A DNA stretch of 64,000 bases from Eustoma russellianum (GCA_036186865.1 AP025043.1:35673657-35737656); one strand, 5' to 3'; shown: positions 10,137-22,679, counted from the stretch's first letter. Notes: generated from the letters alone by a model not told the origin. Program-made: numbers and translations.

Positions 10137-12374
10137 ATGGCTATTGTTTCTCACAAAGGTGAAATGGAAGCTATGTCTACCCAACGCCCTCCTCTTTTTG
10201 ACAGTAATAATTTTGTTCATTGGAAACTGAGGATGAGGCTATTCTTAATGGCTATAGACATTGATTTATGGTCTATAGTTGAAGATGGGCCGTACATTCC
10301 AACGAAAATTGAAAAAGTTAATGAAGTTACACAAGAAGTAGAGAAATGTAAAAGTGAATGGTCATCAGATGATAAAAAGAAAATGTCCATGAATGCTAAA
10401 GCTATGCAATTACTTTTGAATGGACTTACAACTTCTGAAGCAGGATATGTGTCAAATTGCACAAGTGCACACGACATGTGGAAATCACTTGTATTAAAGC
10501 ATGAAGGTACTAGTGGTGTTAAAGAGTCAAAAATAAACATGCTTATGACTGAATTAGAGACTTTCAAAATGTTGCCAAACGAATCCATAACATCTATGGA
10601 TTTGAGGATTACTAATATTTTCAATGCCCTTGAAGCTTTAGGAAAGTCATTTTCGAACAGTGAAAAGGTTCAAAAGGTGTTACGAAGCCTCCCTGGTGAA
10701 TGGGATCCAAAGGTGACTGCAATCGAGGAGACAAAGTCAATCACTAAGATGGATGAATTGATCGGGTCTCTTAAAGTTTACGAGGTTAAATTAAACCAAC
10801 GAAAGTCTGAATCGTCTAAGTCATCCGGTAAGTCAATAGCTTTCAAAACAATCGAAACACATGCTAGTAACGATGATAGTAATAGTGATACTGAATTAGA
10901 TGATGACTTGATATTGATAGCTAGAAAACTTAGAAAGTTTTTCAAACGTCCAAATTGGAATAGACAACGTAATTCTTCCTTTTCTTCTTCTTCTTCTCAA
11001 CCTAGGAAGAATAACACAAACAAATGGTATAATAAAGAATTAAAGTGTTATGAATGCGGTCAAAAAGGACATATTTCATATGACTGTCCCACGAAGAAAA
11101 ATAATAACAATAACAACAATAATAAACAAGCCAAGGATAAGGAGGCTCAAACGACAAAGGCAAAAGAGTCTAAGGCAAGAAAAGGGAAACGAGCAATGAA
11201 GGTGAGCACATGGAGCGACTCATCTGACTCAGAATCCAAAACTGAGGAAGCTCAAGTCTGCTTCGTATCCAACGAGGTATGTTCTTCTTCTGATACTGAT
11301 TCCGATAGTGACATGACATTTGATGAAATGTATGAAGAATTCTTAAGAATGCATGCTCACTGTAAGAGGCTCTCTAAAGAAAAGGAGAAACTAGTTGAAG
11401 AAAATGACAAGTTGAAGACGTCCAACTTGGAATTCTCCGATCAACTAGAATCTCTTAAACAAGAGTCCACTAATACTCTTGATTCTTTAGAGAATAAAAT
11501 TGAATCATATAGGAAAGATGAACAAAAGTTACAAATGGAAAATAAAATATTAAAATCCAAGTTAGAAAGTTGTGAAAATGAAATAGTACAACTGAAGTCT
11601 TCTAAATTTACCTTAGAAAAAATGATAGAACAATTTAAATCTGGTGCAAATATGTTAGATACACTTATATCATCACAAAAGTATGGAAATGATAAAACTG
11701 GATTGTGATATAAAGAAGAAGATGAAAAATTAGATAAAAAGACTAAGTTTGTATCATCAACTACGAAACAACCTTATAAAGTTATAAAAACAAACTTGTC
11801 TGCTAAATCTTCTTCTACTCCTTCTTCTTCTTATTCAAAGATAAAAATGCAGCATGCACCCATAAAAACACACACGCATAACTATACATCTAGGCCAAAC
11901 TTTGCATCTAGACAATCTAGAAATTATGCCTACATGTATACAAATGCAACTAGACCGAATAAAATGCATACAACTTATTATGAACCTAAATATAGGCAAC
12001 ACTCTTATAAGTCCTATAGAAATGCCTACAAACACACTTATGTAGCGCCATATAAGAAACAAAATCGCATGCCTTATGCACATTATAAAATTCGGTCATC
12101 CTATAATGATTATCAACCATGGCACAATATGTATAACAATGTATCTTCACTTATGTGGAATAATCATGTATATACTGATTTTTCTTATTTTCCAAATTAT
12201 AACAATGCTAAAAATGTGCCTAAAAGGTATATTCAAGTTTGGATACCTAAGGGATATCTAAACAAGAATAGTACCCTAACATTCAAGGACCCAAATAAAG
12301 GGTACCTAAAACTTTGTCTCCATTGTAGGATAAACGCAAGGAATGCAAGAAGGAGGCAAAGTCAAAGAATCTAA
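10137..12374 (+). pseudogene. gag: Gag, Sirevirus copy 1 (one nonsense codon)
   Basis: This is a Copia Gag of the UBN2 family. MAIVSHKG at 10137 was chosen as the start because the longer upstream frame runs through the LTR and primer site. In order it has the UBN2 capsid-like region (roughly residues 20-220), a serine- and lysine-rich linker, one CCHC zinc knuckle (CYECGQKGHISYDC), an Asn run, an acidic Ser/Asp stretch, a long coiled coil from about residue 435, and a Tyr/His-rich basic tail. A TGA at 11706-11708 cuts the frame after the coiled coil. Copy 2 has GGA there and reads through to the same end. Coiled-coil Gag extensions are a known Sirevirus feature. Confidence 0.9.
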
Positions 12375-14254
12375 AAACCAAATGGTTTTTAAATAGTGGA
12401 TGTTCGAGGCATATGACGGGGAACCCCAAACTATTCATCGAATTTGAACACATCAAGGATGGAGGAAAAGTAACATTCGGTGACAACAACAAAGGACAAG
12501 TTGTTGGAAAAGGAACAATTGGGGACTATAACACATTTCAAATACGAAATGTGTTGTTAGTAAGCAATCTATCTTATAATTTACTTAGTATTTCTCAACT
12601 TATAGATTGTGGTTATAATGTCTCCTTTCTTTCCAATTCTTGTGATATAATAAATGAAAAAGGAGAAACGGTCTTAAAAGGAAATAGAGATGGAAATATT
12701 TATACTCTTACCTTAGATAACATGTTAGATGCTAAGGTTAAGTGTCTAATATCACATGACTTAGATGTAAATTTATGGCATAGAAGATTAGGCCATATAG
12801 GAATTTCAACCATAGAAAGATTATCTAAGAAGAATCTAATTAGAGGAATGCCTAAGTTAGACTTACATAATTTTCAATTATGTGAAACATGTATTAAAGG
12901 AAAACATATAAAAGAGACAATGAAATCAAAACATGAAGTGAGTACTAGTCATGTACTAGAACTGCTTCACTTAGACTTATTTGGTCCAAGTAGGACAAGA
13001 AGTCTAGGTGGACACTACTATGTATGTGTCATAGTAGATGATTACTCACGATACACATGGACATTGTTCTTAACACACAAAGACGATGCTCCATTGGTAA
13101 TCGAAAATCTTATTAAGCAACTTGAAAATCTTTATGAAGAAAATGTTAAAAGAATTAGAAGTGATAGAGGTGGAGAATTTAAAAACAAAGATATAATTAA
13201 GTTTTGTGAATTACATGGAATAAAACATGAATTCTCACCACCAAGAACATCACAACTTAATGGAGTTGTTGAACGTAAAAATAGAACACTACAAGAAATA
13301 GCTAGAACTATGTTGTGTGAAAACAAAGTACCTAGATATTTGTGGGCTGAAGCTGTTAGTTGTGCATGTTATATAATAAATAGGCTTTCTATTAGAAAGA
13401 AATTAAATAAAACACCATATGAGTTATTGAATAATAGACAACCTAAGGTAGATTATCTTAGAGTATTTGGGTGTAAATGTTTTGTACTTAATACCAAAGA
13501 TAATCTAGATAAATTTGAACAAAAGTCTATTGAATGCATATTTGTTGGATATTCAACTAACTCAAAGGCATATAGGTGTTATAATCATGCATCTAGAAAA
13601 ATAATTGAATCTATACATGTGAAATTCAATGAGAATGCATATTTTGATGTAAGTGATAAAAAGAAACGAGAGAATAATGTTAAAAATATGTTTGATGATG
13701 ATGATATATTACTTGAGCCTGTTCATGATCATCTAGAACCAACTTCCCCTGAACAAGATGTGCATGAACCTTTAGGTGAAATAAATCAAGAAATTTTACA
13801 ATTGGAAGATAATCTATCTAACTTACAGGATGTTCCAATTGTATATGAAAATGTTCACACGAATGAAACATTTGAACTAGAAGAAGGTGAACCTAGTCAA
13901 CTTAGGAATTGGTGGCTTATAGAAGATAAACATAAACACCCTAAAGAGCTAATCATTGGTGATCCAAGTGTTGGGGTTAGAACACGTAGAAACATAAGTC
14001 AACTTGAAGGACATAGCTTAATCTCAGAATTAGAACCTAAGAACGTAAAGGAAGCCTTAGGTGACATATCATGGATAGATGCTATGCATGAGGAATTAAA
14101 TCAATTCACAAGGAACAACGTGTGGGACTTAGTACCTAAACCTGAAGACAAGTCTATCATAGGAACTAAATGGGTTTTCAGGAATAAAATGGATGAACAA
14201 GGAAATATTACAAGGAATAAGGCTAGACTAGTCGCACAAGGTTATAATCAATAA
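12329..14254 (+). pseudogene. pol: Pol part 1, Sirevirus copy 1: protease, integrase, RT start
   Basis: The pol frame is open from just after a TAG at 12326-12328 and lies in a different frame from gag, so an ancestral single-base shift separates them. The protease signature reads WFLNSGCSRHMTG at about 12383. The catalytic Asp of the usual DSG is Asn here, which should abolish protease activity. Next come the integrase zinc region (LWHRRLGH, then CETC) and the DDE core (HLDLFGP, VDDYSRYTW, NGVVERKNR). RT begins with KWVFRNKMDEQG and stops at a TAA, 14252-14254, in place of a conserved acidic residue. Copy 2 shares the frameshift, the Asn and the TAA. Confidence 0.9.
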
Positions 14255-15564
14255 GAAGGAATAGATTATGAAGAAACCTTTGCACCCGTTGCACGACTAG
14301 AAGCAATTAGATTGTTACTTGCGATTGCAAGTATAAGCAAAATTAAGCTCTTCCAAATGGATGTCAAGAGTGCGTTCTTGAATGGATACATACAAGAAGA
14401 AGTGTTTGTAAAACAACCTCCTGGATTCGAAGATCCGAAGAATCCGAACCATGTTTATAAGCTTAAGAAACTCTATATGGTTTAAAACAAGCTCCAAGAG
14501 CTTGGTATGATAGATTTGCAAACTTTCTTATTGCAAATAATTATCAAAGGGGGACCATCGACAACACATTATTCCTAAGAAGAAAAGGTAATGATTTGTT
14601 AATAGTTCAAATATACGTAGATGATATAATCTTTGGTTCAACCAACCCTACTTTAGTAAAAGACTTCGAAGAATGTATGAAGTCAGAGTTTGAAATGTCA
14701 ATGGTAGGAGAGTTGAATTATTTCTTAGGACTTCAAATCAAACAAACCCCTCAAGGAATTCACATTAGCCAACTTAAGTATGTCAATGATATGATTAAGA
14801 AGTTTGGCTTTGAAGAGTTGAAACCTACAACTACGCCTATGAGTGTTAGTACCAAACTTGATAAGGATGAAAATGGTAAACCTTTTGATGACACACTTTA
14901 TAGGTCTATGATTGGCTCATTGTTATACTTAACTGCATCAAGACCTGATATTATGTTTAGTGTGTGTATGTGTGCTAGGTTTCAATCTTGTCCTAAGGTA
15001 TCGCATTACAATGCAGTGAAAAAGATCTTTAGATATCTTAAGCATACACCTCACTTAGGATTGTGGTATGATAGAAACGCTAAGTTGGAATTACACGCAT
15101 ATAGTGATGCTGATTATGGTGGTTGCAGGTTAGATAGAAAATCCACTAGCGGTACATGTCAATTTATAGGAACCAATTTGATCTCTTGGTTTTCTAAAAA
15201 GCAAGCTAGTGTAGCTCTTTCTACCACTGAAGCCGAGTATATTGCTTTGAGTTTATGTACTACCCAAATACTTTGGCTTAAACAACAACTTAGTGATTTT
15301 GGCATTAAAATGAATAAGATTCCAATTTTCTGCGATAGCACAAGTGCAATCAATCTTTTCCGGAATCCGGTACTTCATTCTAAGGCCAAACACATTGAGG
15401 TGCGATACCACTTTCTTCGCGATCATGTTCAAAATGAGGACATAGTGATAAACCATATAAGAACTGATCACCAAATCGCTGACATCTTCACCAAACCCCT
15501 TAATCAAGCCACTTTTGAAAACTTATGAGCCAAATTAGGAATGATGACTTACGATACCATTGTA
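14255..15564 (+). pseudogene. pol: Pol part 2, Sirevirus copy 1: RT and RNase H
   Basis: RT continues in frame after the TAA with the palm motif FQMDVKSAFLNG. A one-base deletion at about 14470 shifts the frame, which then stays open through the catalytic motif YVDDIIFG (about 14611) and the FGF and LYLTASRPD blocks. RNase H follows with its acidic residues in SDADYGG, STTEAEY and CDSTSA, then ADIFTKPL. A TGA at 15526-15528 ends the open frame about 12 codons before the next in-frame stop, TAG at 15564. A CGA-to-TGA change, as from methylated-cytosine decay, is a plausible cause. No envelope-like gene follows. Confidence 0.9.
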
Positions 15565-15878
15565 TAGTTCTATCTTTTGCATGATTTGCAAAATAAAGGG
15601 GGAGATAGAATAAGAACATGATTTTAGTTGGTAAGTCATGTTTTAGTTGGTAAGTCATGATGAATCATATGCTAAGTTTTTATTGGTATAAATTTTGGAG
15701 CATAGGTTAAGGGGGAGAGTATGAGTTGAGGGGGAGCAGCATACTATTTAAAAGTTGAAAACATAGTTGAAAACATTTGGTTAAACTTTTGGTTAAACAT
15801 TTGGTTAAATTTTTGGTTATAAGTTGTGACATTAAAATCATGTTAGGTTATTTTGAAAATCATCCAAAAGGGGGAGAA
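15565..15878 (+). other. Sirevirus 3' untranslated region with multiple polypurine tracts
   Basis: Four AAGGGGGAGA-type purine tracts lie at about 15595-15610, 15709-15719, 15728-15736 and 15866-15878. The last one abuts the LTR and is the expected plus-strand primer. Duplicated polypurine tracts are a known Sirevirus hallmark. No coding sequence is visible. Confidence 0.8.
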
Positions 15879-18282
15879 TGTTGAGAAATATGTTTGGATA
15901 ATTTTCAAAGTCATGATTTTAAGTGATGAATATTTAAAAATGTCACACATGGTGTTATATGTGATTAAAAGTTAAATAAGTTGAACAAGTTGACATCGAT
16001 CTCTCAGGTTGTTGCACATCGATCGATCTATGTACATAGATCTCTCACATCGATCGATCTATGTAAGGCAGAAAAGTTTAAGACCTTTCTGTGAGACATC
16101 GATCTCTAAACCTAAGACACATCGATCGATCAATGTACATCGAACTCTCACTTCGATCGATCGATGTAGGTCAGAGACAAAACCTGAACCTTTATGTGAG
16201 ACATCGATCTATGAAGCTGAGGTACTTCGATCGATCGATGTCTATAGTTTTTAGAAATAATTTTCTAAAATATGATAAAATGGCTGTTTTCATTTGTACA
16301 TGATTTATATGTGCTCATTATGTGGTATTATGTGTTTTTGATGATTATTATTGTCTTGTGACTAACGTGCCTTGGAAGTTTCTACAACTTACCAAAAAGG
16401 GCAAAATTGGTATTTTAAGTTTTGTAGGAACATCATATGGTGAAAAATATTTCAAGTGCATATTATTATCTTGGTTATCATGAAAAAGGTGGTATTGTGA
16501 TTATTTTTGACCATCGGGGGCATTTCTGGAGTTTTCTCACACCAGGGGTATTTTGGTCATTTTACCCCCAAGGGTATTTTTGGTATTTTCACTCAAGGAA
16601 TCTCTTGAGCATATTATTATCTTCATTCTGGAGCTGTGTTATTATTATTTTGAAGATTATATGGTGATCTTATATCTTATTCTCTCAACCGATGATATTA
16701 TTGACTATAGCTGGATATGTGACGATTTGAGATGTCACATTCTATTTTTTCTTGAAGACCCTCTTATATATGTTATAAGAGGATATTAATCATCATCTTT
16801 TAGAGATTACAAGGTGTCTTTGGTGCAAGATTCACCACAATATGTAAAGGAGAAGAAAGTATGAATTTTGGTGTTATATGTTGACATAATCTTGTCAACA
16901 CTTATTCATTATTTTTTATTCACAAAATATGAGTTGGTATACATACATACAACATCAAAAACGTCCATAAACAGGTGGAGAAGGTGGTATACTCATTTTA
17001 TGACTTTTGGGCAAGTGGACAAATTCAAAAACAAGCTAGTTGACAAAAGTTGTCAACTTGAAATTTCAAATTTGAAGTTAATGGAGACAAGGTTGTTGGA
17101 GATGATTATGGAGGTGTTTTAATTCAAAATTCTCAGCCATCACATGGTCTAAAAGTTGGAGGGAATATGTCATCAATTCACTCTAAAAATAGAAGGCAAG
17201 GTGAAGAAGAGAAGACACACACTTGAAAGCAAAAATTGAAGATTGTTGTCTTGCTATTCTCTTCTCATATTTTCGTTCATACTTTGTGTAGCTAAGGTGT
17301 TCTATTTCTAGTTGTTGTCCAGCTACACTATACACACCTTCTTGTGTTTTATTTGTAAGATTGATTAGCCAAATCTATAAGGCTACATCAATAGGTGATA
17401 GAGGTGTTGCAACCAAGAGTTGCATAAAGGTGTTCATCCAAGTCTTGAATAGGGTTGGTGTTTAACCCAAGGATCAAGCTTGGTTCTTGCTGTAATTTGG
17501 TTCATACCGTAGTGAAATCCAAGGAAAGGTGTTCCTTGAGACTGGAGTAGGTCACATTGACCGAACCAGGATAAATTCTCGGTGTTCTTCTCTTGTTTCT
17601 TTATTTCTGTTTTCTGCCCGTTTTTGACTGCAGTTTTCACACAACTTCTCACAATTTGAAAAAATAGCTAAAAATTTTCAAAATTCGTGATTTTTGGTGG
17701 AGTTATACTTCAGACTGTTAGCTTTCATTTGCAACAAGAATCACTTGATTTGAGCAAGGGAAAGTTAGTCTTTAAGTCTTTGCAAGATAACTGCTCCAAT
17801 CTGGCTGCAATCTGACCAGTTTTGAGAAAACTTAAATTCTGTATTTTTCAAGAATTGTTTAAGGTCGGTGCCTTTTGTAAACTTTATCTACACATCCTAA
17901 GGAGTGTTTTGATATAAAGATCAACCTTTTTGGTTGAGTATTCAAAGAGAAATACGTTTTTCAAAATCAGCAACATTCTGTCTAATTCTGTCCAGATTGA
18001 CCATCTGAATCTTTTTATTTGTTTGAAAGGTCAAACGATCTTATTTTTATCTGGTTTTTGGACATAGTCTTGTTAACTCATTGAATTTTAATTCTGGAGA
18101 TTTTCATAATTTTTGGAGTTGTGTACAATTATTTGTGAATTTTTGAAAAACAGGTTCTGAATCTGAGGTGGTTTCAGATTCTGTTTTCAAAGGGGATTTT
18201 AACAAAGGGTAGTAGTGTAATTTCCGCTAACCACTATTCACCCCCCCTCTAGTGGTGTTTATTGCAGGTGCACGGTCCAACA
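15879..18282 (+). mobile_element. Sirevirus tandem, shared middle LTR 2 (2.40 kb)
   Basis: This LTR runs from TGTTGAG to CCAACA. It follows the polypurine tract of copy 1 and is followed directly by the primer site of copy 2, so it serves as 3' LTR of one interior and 5' LTR of the next. There is no host sequence or target-site duplication between the two interiors. Its TATA box is mutated. Confidence 0.95.
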
Positions 18283-18298
18283 TTTGGTATCAGAGCAA
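18283..18298 (+). other. Primer binding site, Sirevirus copy 2
   Basis: TGGTATCAGAGC at 18285-18296 is complementary to initiator tRNA-Met. It is followed by AAGG, where copy 1 has CAGA. Confidence 0.9.
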
Positions 18299-18396
18299 GG
18301 CCAACACCACTAAAAAGAAGCAAGATTCAACACCATACAAGGCCAAGAAACAACGATTCACTATATACTACTTGTCTCAAATCCAAGGTACATACT

Positions 18397-20634
18397 ATGG
18401 CTATTGTTTCTCACAAAGGTGAAATGGAAGCTATGTCTACCCAACGCCCTCCTCTTTTTGACAGTAATAATTTTGTTCATTGGAAACTGAGGATGAGGCT
18501 ATTCTTAATGGCTATAGACATTGATTTATGGTCTATAGTTGAAGATGGGCCGTACATTCCAACGAAAATTGAAAAAGTTAATGAAGTTACACAAGAAGTA
18601 GAGAAATGTAAAAGTGAATGGTCATCAGATGATAAAAAGAAAATGTCCATGAATGCTAAAGCTATGCAATTACTTTTGAATGGACTTACAACTTCTGAAG
18701 CAGGATATGTGTCAAATTGCACAAGTGCACACGACATGTGGAAATCACTTGTATTAAAGCATGAAGGTACTAGTGGTGTTAAAGAGTCAAAAATAAACAT
18801 GCTTATGACTGAATTAGAGACTTTCAAAATGTTGCCAAACGAATCCATAACATCTATGGATTTGAGGATTACTAATATTTTCAATGCCCTTGAAGCTTTA
18901 GGAAAGTCATTTTCGAACAGTGAAAAGGTTCAAAAGGTGTTACGAAGCCTCCCTGGTGAATGGGATCCAAAGGTGACTGCAATCGAGGAGACAAAGTCAA
19001 TCACTAAGATGGATGAATTGATCGGGTCTCTTAAAGTTTACGAGGTTAAATTAAACCAACGAAAGTCTGAATCGTCTAAGTCATCCGGTAAGTCAATAGC
19101 TTTCAAAACAATCGAAACACATGCTAGTAACGATGATAGTAATAGTGATACTGAATTAGATGATGACTTGATATTGATAGCTAGAAAACTTAGAAAGTTT
19201 TTCAAACGTCCAAATAGGAATAGACAACGTAATTCTTCCTTTTCTTCTTCTTCTTCTCAACCTAGGAAGAATAACACAAACAAATGGTATAATAAAGAAT
19301 TAAAGTGTTATGAATGCAGTCAAAAAGGACATATTTCATATGACTGTCCCACGAAGAAAAATAATAACAATAACAACAATAATAAACAAGCCAAGGATAA
19401 GGAGGCTCAAACGACAAAGGCAAAAGAGTCTAAGGCAAGAAAAGGGAAACGAGCAATGAAGGTGAGCACATGGAGCGACTCATCCGACTCAGAATCCGAA
19501 ACTGAGGAAGCTCAAGTCTGCTTCGTATCCAACGAGGTATGTTCTTCTTCTGATACTGATTCCGATAGTGACATGACATTTAATGAAATGTATGAAGAAT
19601 TCTTAAGAATGCATGCTCACTGTAAGAGGCTCTCTAAAGAAAAGAAGAAACTAGTTGAAGAAAATGACAAGTTGAAGACGTCCAACTTGGAATTCTCCGA
19701 TCAACTAGAATCTCTTAAACAAGAGTCTACTAATACTCTTAATTGTTTAGAGAATAAAATTGAATCATATAGGAAAGATGAACAAAAGTTACAAATGGAA
19801 AATAAAATATTAAAATCCAAGTTAGAAAGTTGTGAAAATGAAATAGTACAACTGAAGTCTTCTAAATTTACCTTAGAAAAAATGATAGAACAATTTAAAT
19901 CTGGTGCAAATATGTTAGATACACTTATATCATCACAAAAGTATGGAAATGATAAAACTGGATTGGGATATAAAGAAGAAGATGAAAAATTAGATAAAAA
20001 GACTAAGTTTGTATCATCAACTACGAAACAACCTTATAAAGTTATAAAAACAAACTTGTCTGCTAAATCTTCTTCTACTCCTTCTTCTTCTTATTCAAAG
20101 ATAAAAATGCAGCATGCACCCATAAAAACACACACGCATAACTATACATCTAGGCCAAACTTTGCATCTAGACAATCTAGAAATTATGCCTACATGTATA
20201 CAAATGCAACTAGACCGAATAAAATGCATACAACTTATTATGAACCTAAATATAGGCAACACTCTTATAAGTCCTATAGAAATGCCTACAAACACACTTA
20301 TATAGCGCCATATAAGAAACAAAATCGCATGCCTTATGCACATTATAAAATTCGGTCATCCTATAATGATTATCAACCATGGCACAATATGTATAACAAT
20401 GTATCTTCACTTATGTGGAATAATCATGTATATACTGATTTTTCTTATTTTCCAAATTATAACAATGCTAAAAATGTGCCTAAAAGGTATATTCAAGTTT
20501 GGATACCTAAGGGATATCTAAACAAGAATAGTGCCCTAACATTCAAGGACCCAAATAAAGGGTACCTAAAACTTTGTCTCCATTGTAGGATAAACGCAAG
20601 GAATGCAAGAAGGAGGCAAAGTCAAAGAATCTAA
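18397..20634 (+). CDS. gag: Gag, Sirevirus copy 2 (uninterrupted)
   Basis: This is the full-length counterpart of the broken Gag at 10137, about 745 residues from MAIVSHKG. It has the UBN2 region, one zinc knuckle, the acidic linker, a coiled coil and a Tyr/His-rich basic tail ending RRRQSQRI. The knuckle reads CYECSQKGHISYDC, with Ser in place of the Gly after the second Cys; the CCHC ligands are intact. The natural Gag end is uncertain, because the frame leaves the ancestral gag-pol frame near 20586 through the frameshift shared with copy 1. Gag would form virus-like particles and bind element RNA in the cytoplasm. Whether it is expressed is unknown. Confidence 0.85.
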   Translation: MAIVSHKGEMEAMSTQRPPLFDSNNFVHWKLRMRLFLMAIDIDLWSIVEDGPYIPTKIEKVNEVTQEVEKCKSEWSSDDKKKMSMNAKAMQLLLNGLTTSEAGYVSNCTSAHDMWKSLVLKHEGTSGVKESKINMLMTELETFKMLPNESITSMDLRITNIFNALEALGKSFSNSEKVQKVLRSLPGEWDPKVTAIEETKSITKMDELIGSLKVYEVKLNQRKSESSKSSGKSIAFKTIETHASNDDSNSDTELDDDLILIARKLRKFFKRPNRNRQRNSSFSSSSSQPRKNNTNKWYNKELKCYECSQKGHISYDCPTKKNNNNNNNNKQAKDKEAQTTKAKESKARKGKRAMKVSTWSDSSDSESETEEAQVCFVSNEVCSSSDTDSDSDMTFNEMYEEFLRMHAHCKRLSKEKKKLVEENDKLKTSNLEFSDQLESLKQESTNTLNCLENKIESYRKDEQKLQMENKILKSKLESCENEIVQLKSSKFTLEKMIEQFKSGANMLDTLISSQKYGNDKTGLGYKEEDEKLDKKTKFVSSTTKQPYKVIKTNLSAKSSSTPSSSYSKIKMQHAPIKTHTHNYTSRPNFASRQSRNYAYMYTNATRPNKMHTTYYEPKYRQHSYKSYRNAYKHTYIAPYKKQNRMPYAHYKIRSSYNDYQPWHNMYNNVSSLMWNNHVYTDFSYFPNYNNAKNVPKRYIQVWIPKGYLNKNSALTFKDPNKGYLKLCLHCRINARNARRRQSQRI

Positions 20635-22656
20635 AAACCAAATGGTTTTTAAATAGTGGATGTTCGAGGCATATGACGGGGAACCCCAAACTATTCATCG
20701 AATTGGAACACATCAAGGATGGAGGAAAAGTAACATTCGGTGACAACAACAAAGGACAAGTTGTTGGAAAAGGAACAATTGGGGACTATAACACATTTCA
20801 AATACGAAATGTGTTGTTAGTAAGCAATCTATCTTATAATTTACTTAGTATTTCTCAACTTATAGATTGTGGTTATAATGTCTCCTTTCTTTCCAATTCT
20901 TGTGATATAATAAATGAAAAAGGAGAAACGGTCTTAAAAGGAAATAGAGATGGAAATATTTATACTCTTACCTTAGATAACATGTTAGATGCTAAGGTTA
21001 AGTGTCTAATATCACATGACTTAGATGTAAATTTATGGCATAGAAGATTAGGCCATATAGGAATTTCAACCATAGAAAGATTATCTAAGAAGAATCTAAT
21101 TAGAGGAATGCCTAAGTTAGACTTACATAATTTTCAATTATGTGAAACATGTATTAAAGGAAAACATATAAAAGAGACAATGAAATCAAAACATGAAGTG
21201 AGTACTAGTCATGTACTAGAACTGCTTCACTTAGACTTATTTGGTCCAAGTAGGACAAGAAGTCTAGGTGGACACTACTATGTATGTGTCATAGTAGATG
21301 ATTACTCACGATACACATGGACATTGTTCTTAACACACAAAGACGATGCTCCATTGGTAATCGAAAATCTTATTAAGCAACTTGAAAATCTTTATGAAGA
21401 AAATGTTAAAAGAATTAGAAGTGATAGAGGTGGAGAATTTAAAAACAAAGACATAATTAAGTTTTGTGAATTACATGGAATAAAACATGAATTCTCACCA
21501 CCAAGAACACCACAACTTAATGGAGTTGTTGAACGTAAAAATAGAACACTACAAGAAATAGCTAGAACTATGTTGTGTGAAAACAAAGTACCTAGATATT
21601 TGTGGGCTGAAGCTGTTAGTTGTGCATGTTATATAATAAATAGGCTTTCTATTAGAAAGAAATTAAATAAAACACCATATGAGTTATTGAATAATAGACA
21701 ACCTAAGGTAGATTATCTTAGAGTATTTGGGTGTAAATGTTTTGTACTTAATACCAAAGATAATCTAGATAAATTTGAACAAAAGTCTATTGAATGCATA
21801 TTTGTTGGATATTCAACTAACTCAAAGGCATATAGGTGTTATAATCATGCATCTAGAAAAATAATTGAATCTATACATGTGAAATTCAATGAGAATGCAT
21901 ATTTTGATGTAAGTGATAAAAAGAAACAAGAGAATAATGTTAAAAATATGTTTGATGATGATGATATATTACTTGAGCCTGTTCATGATCATCTAGAACC
22001 AACTTCCCCTGAACAAAATGTGCATGAACCTTTAGGTGAAATAAATCAAGAAATTTTACAATTGGAAGATAATCTATCTAACTTACAGGATGTTCCAATT
22101 GTATATGAAAATGTTCACACGAATGAAACATTTGAACTAGAAGAAGGTGAACCTAGTCAACTTAGGAATTGGTGGCTTATAGAAGATAAACATAAACACC
22201 CTAAAGAGCTAATCATTTGTGATCCAAGTGTTGGGGTTAGAACACGTAGAAACATAAGTCAACTTGAAGGACATAGCATAATCTCAGAATTAGAACCTAA
22301 GAACGTAAAGGAAGCCTTAGGTGACATATCATGGATAGATGCTATGCATGAGGAATTAAATCAATTCACAAGGAACAACGTGTGGGACTTAGTACCTAAA
22401 CCTGAAGACAAGTCTATCATAGGAACTAAATGGGTTTACAGGAATAAAATGGATGAACAAGGAAATATTACAAGGAATAAGGCTAGACTAGTCGCACAAG
22501 GTTATAATCAATAAGAAGGAATAGATTATGAAGAAACCTTTGCACCCGTTGCACGACTAGAAGCAATTAGATTGTTACTTGCGATTGCAAGTATAAGCAA
22601 AATTAAGCTCTTCCAAATGGATGTCAAGAGTGCGTTCTTGAATGGATACATACAAG
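20589..22656 (+). pseudogene. pol: Pol, Sirevirus copy 2: protease, integrase, truncated RT
   Basis: The frame, domain order and main defects match copy 1: the upstream TAG, the NSGC protease site (about 20643) and the TAA at 22512-22514. The integrase DDE core is present. After the TAA, RT continues through QMDVKSAFLNG and breaks off at 22656. The RT catalytic YVDD, all of RNase H, the 3' untranslated region and about 120 bases of the next LTR are gone. A 23-base filler replaces them. Confidence 0.9.
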
Positions 22657-22679
22657 GTAAGAGTATAAGCAAAATTAAG
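22657..22679 (+). other. Templated filler at deletion junction
   Basis: The last 18 bases, agtataagcaaaattaag (22662-22679), are an exact second copy of 22590-22607, which lies about 70 bases upstream in the RT region. The filler joins truncated RT to LTR 3. Such copies of nearby sequence are typical of error-prone end joining after a double-strand break in plants. Confidence 0.85.

Noticed and set aside
10217..10624. Minus-strand frame of 135 codons, repeated at 18477-18884
   Set aside because: It is the antisense shadow of the UBN2 part of Gag.
15565..15878. Envelope-like third gene, as in some Sireviruses
   Set aside because: Only about 300 non-coding bases separate RNase H from the LTR.
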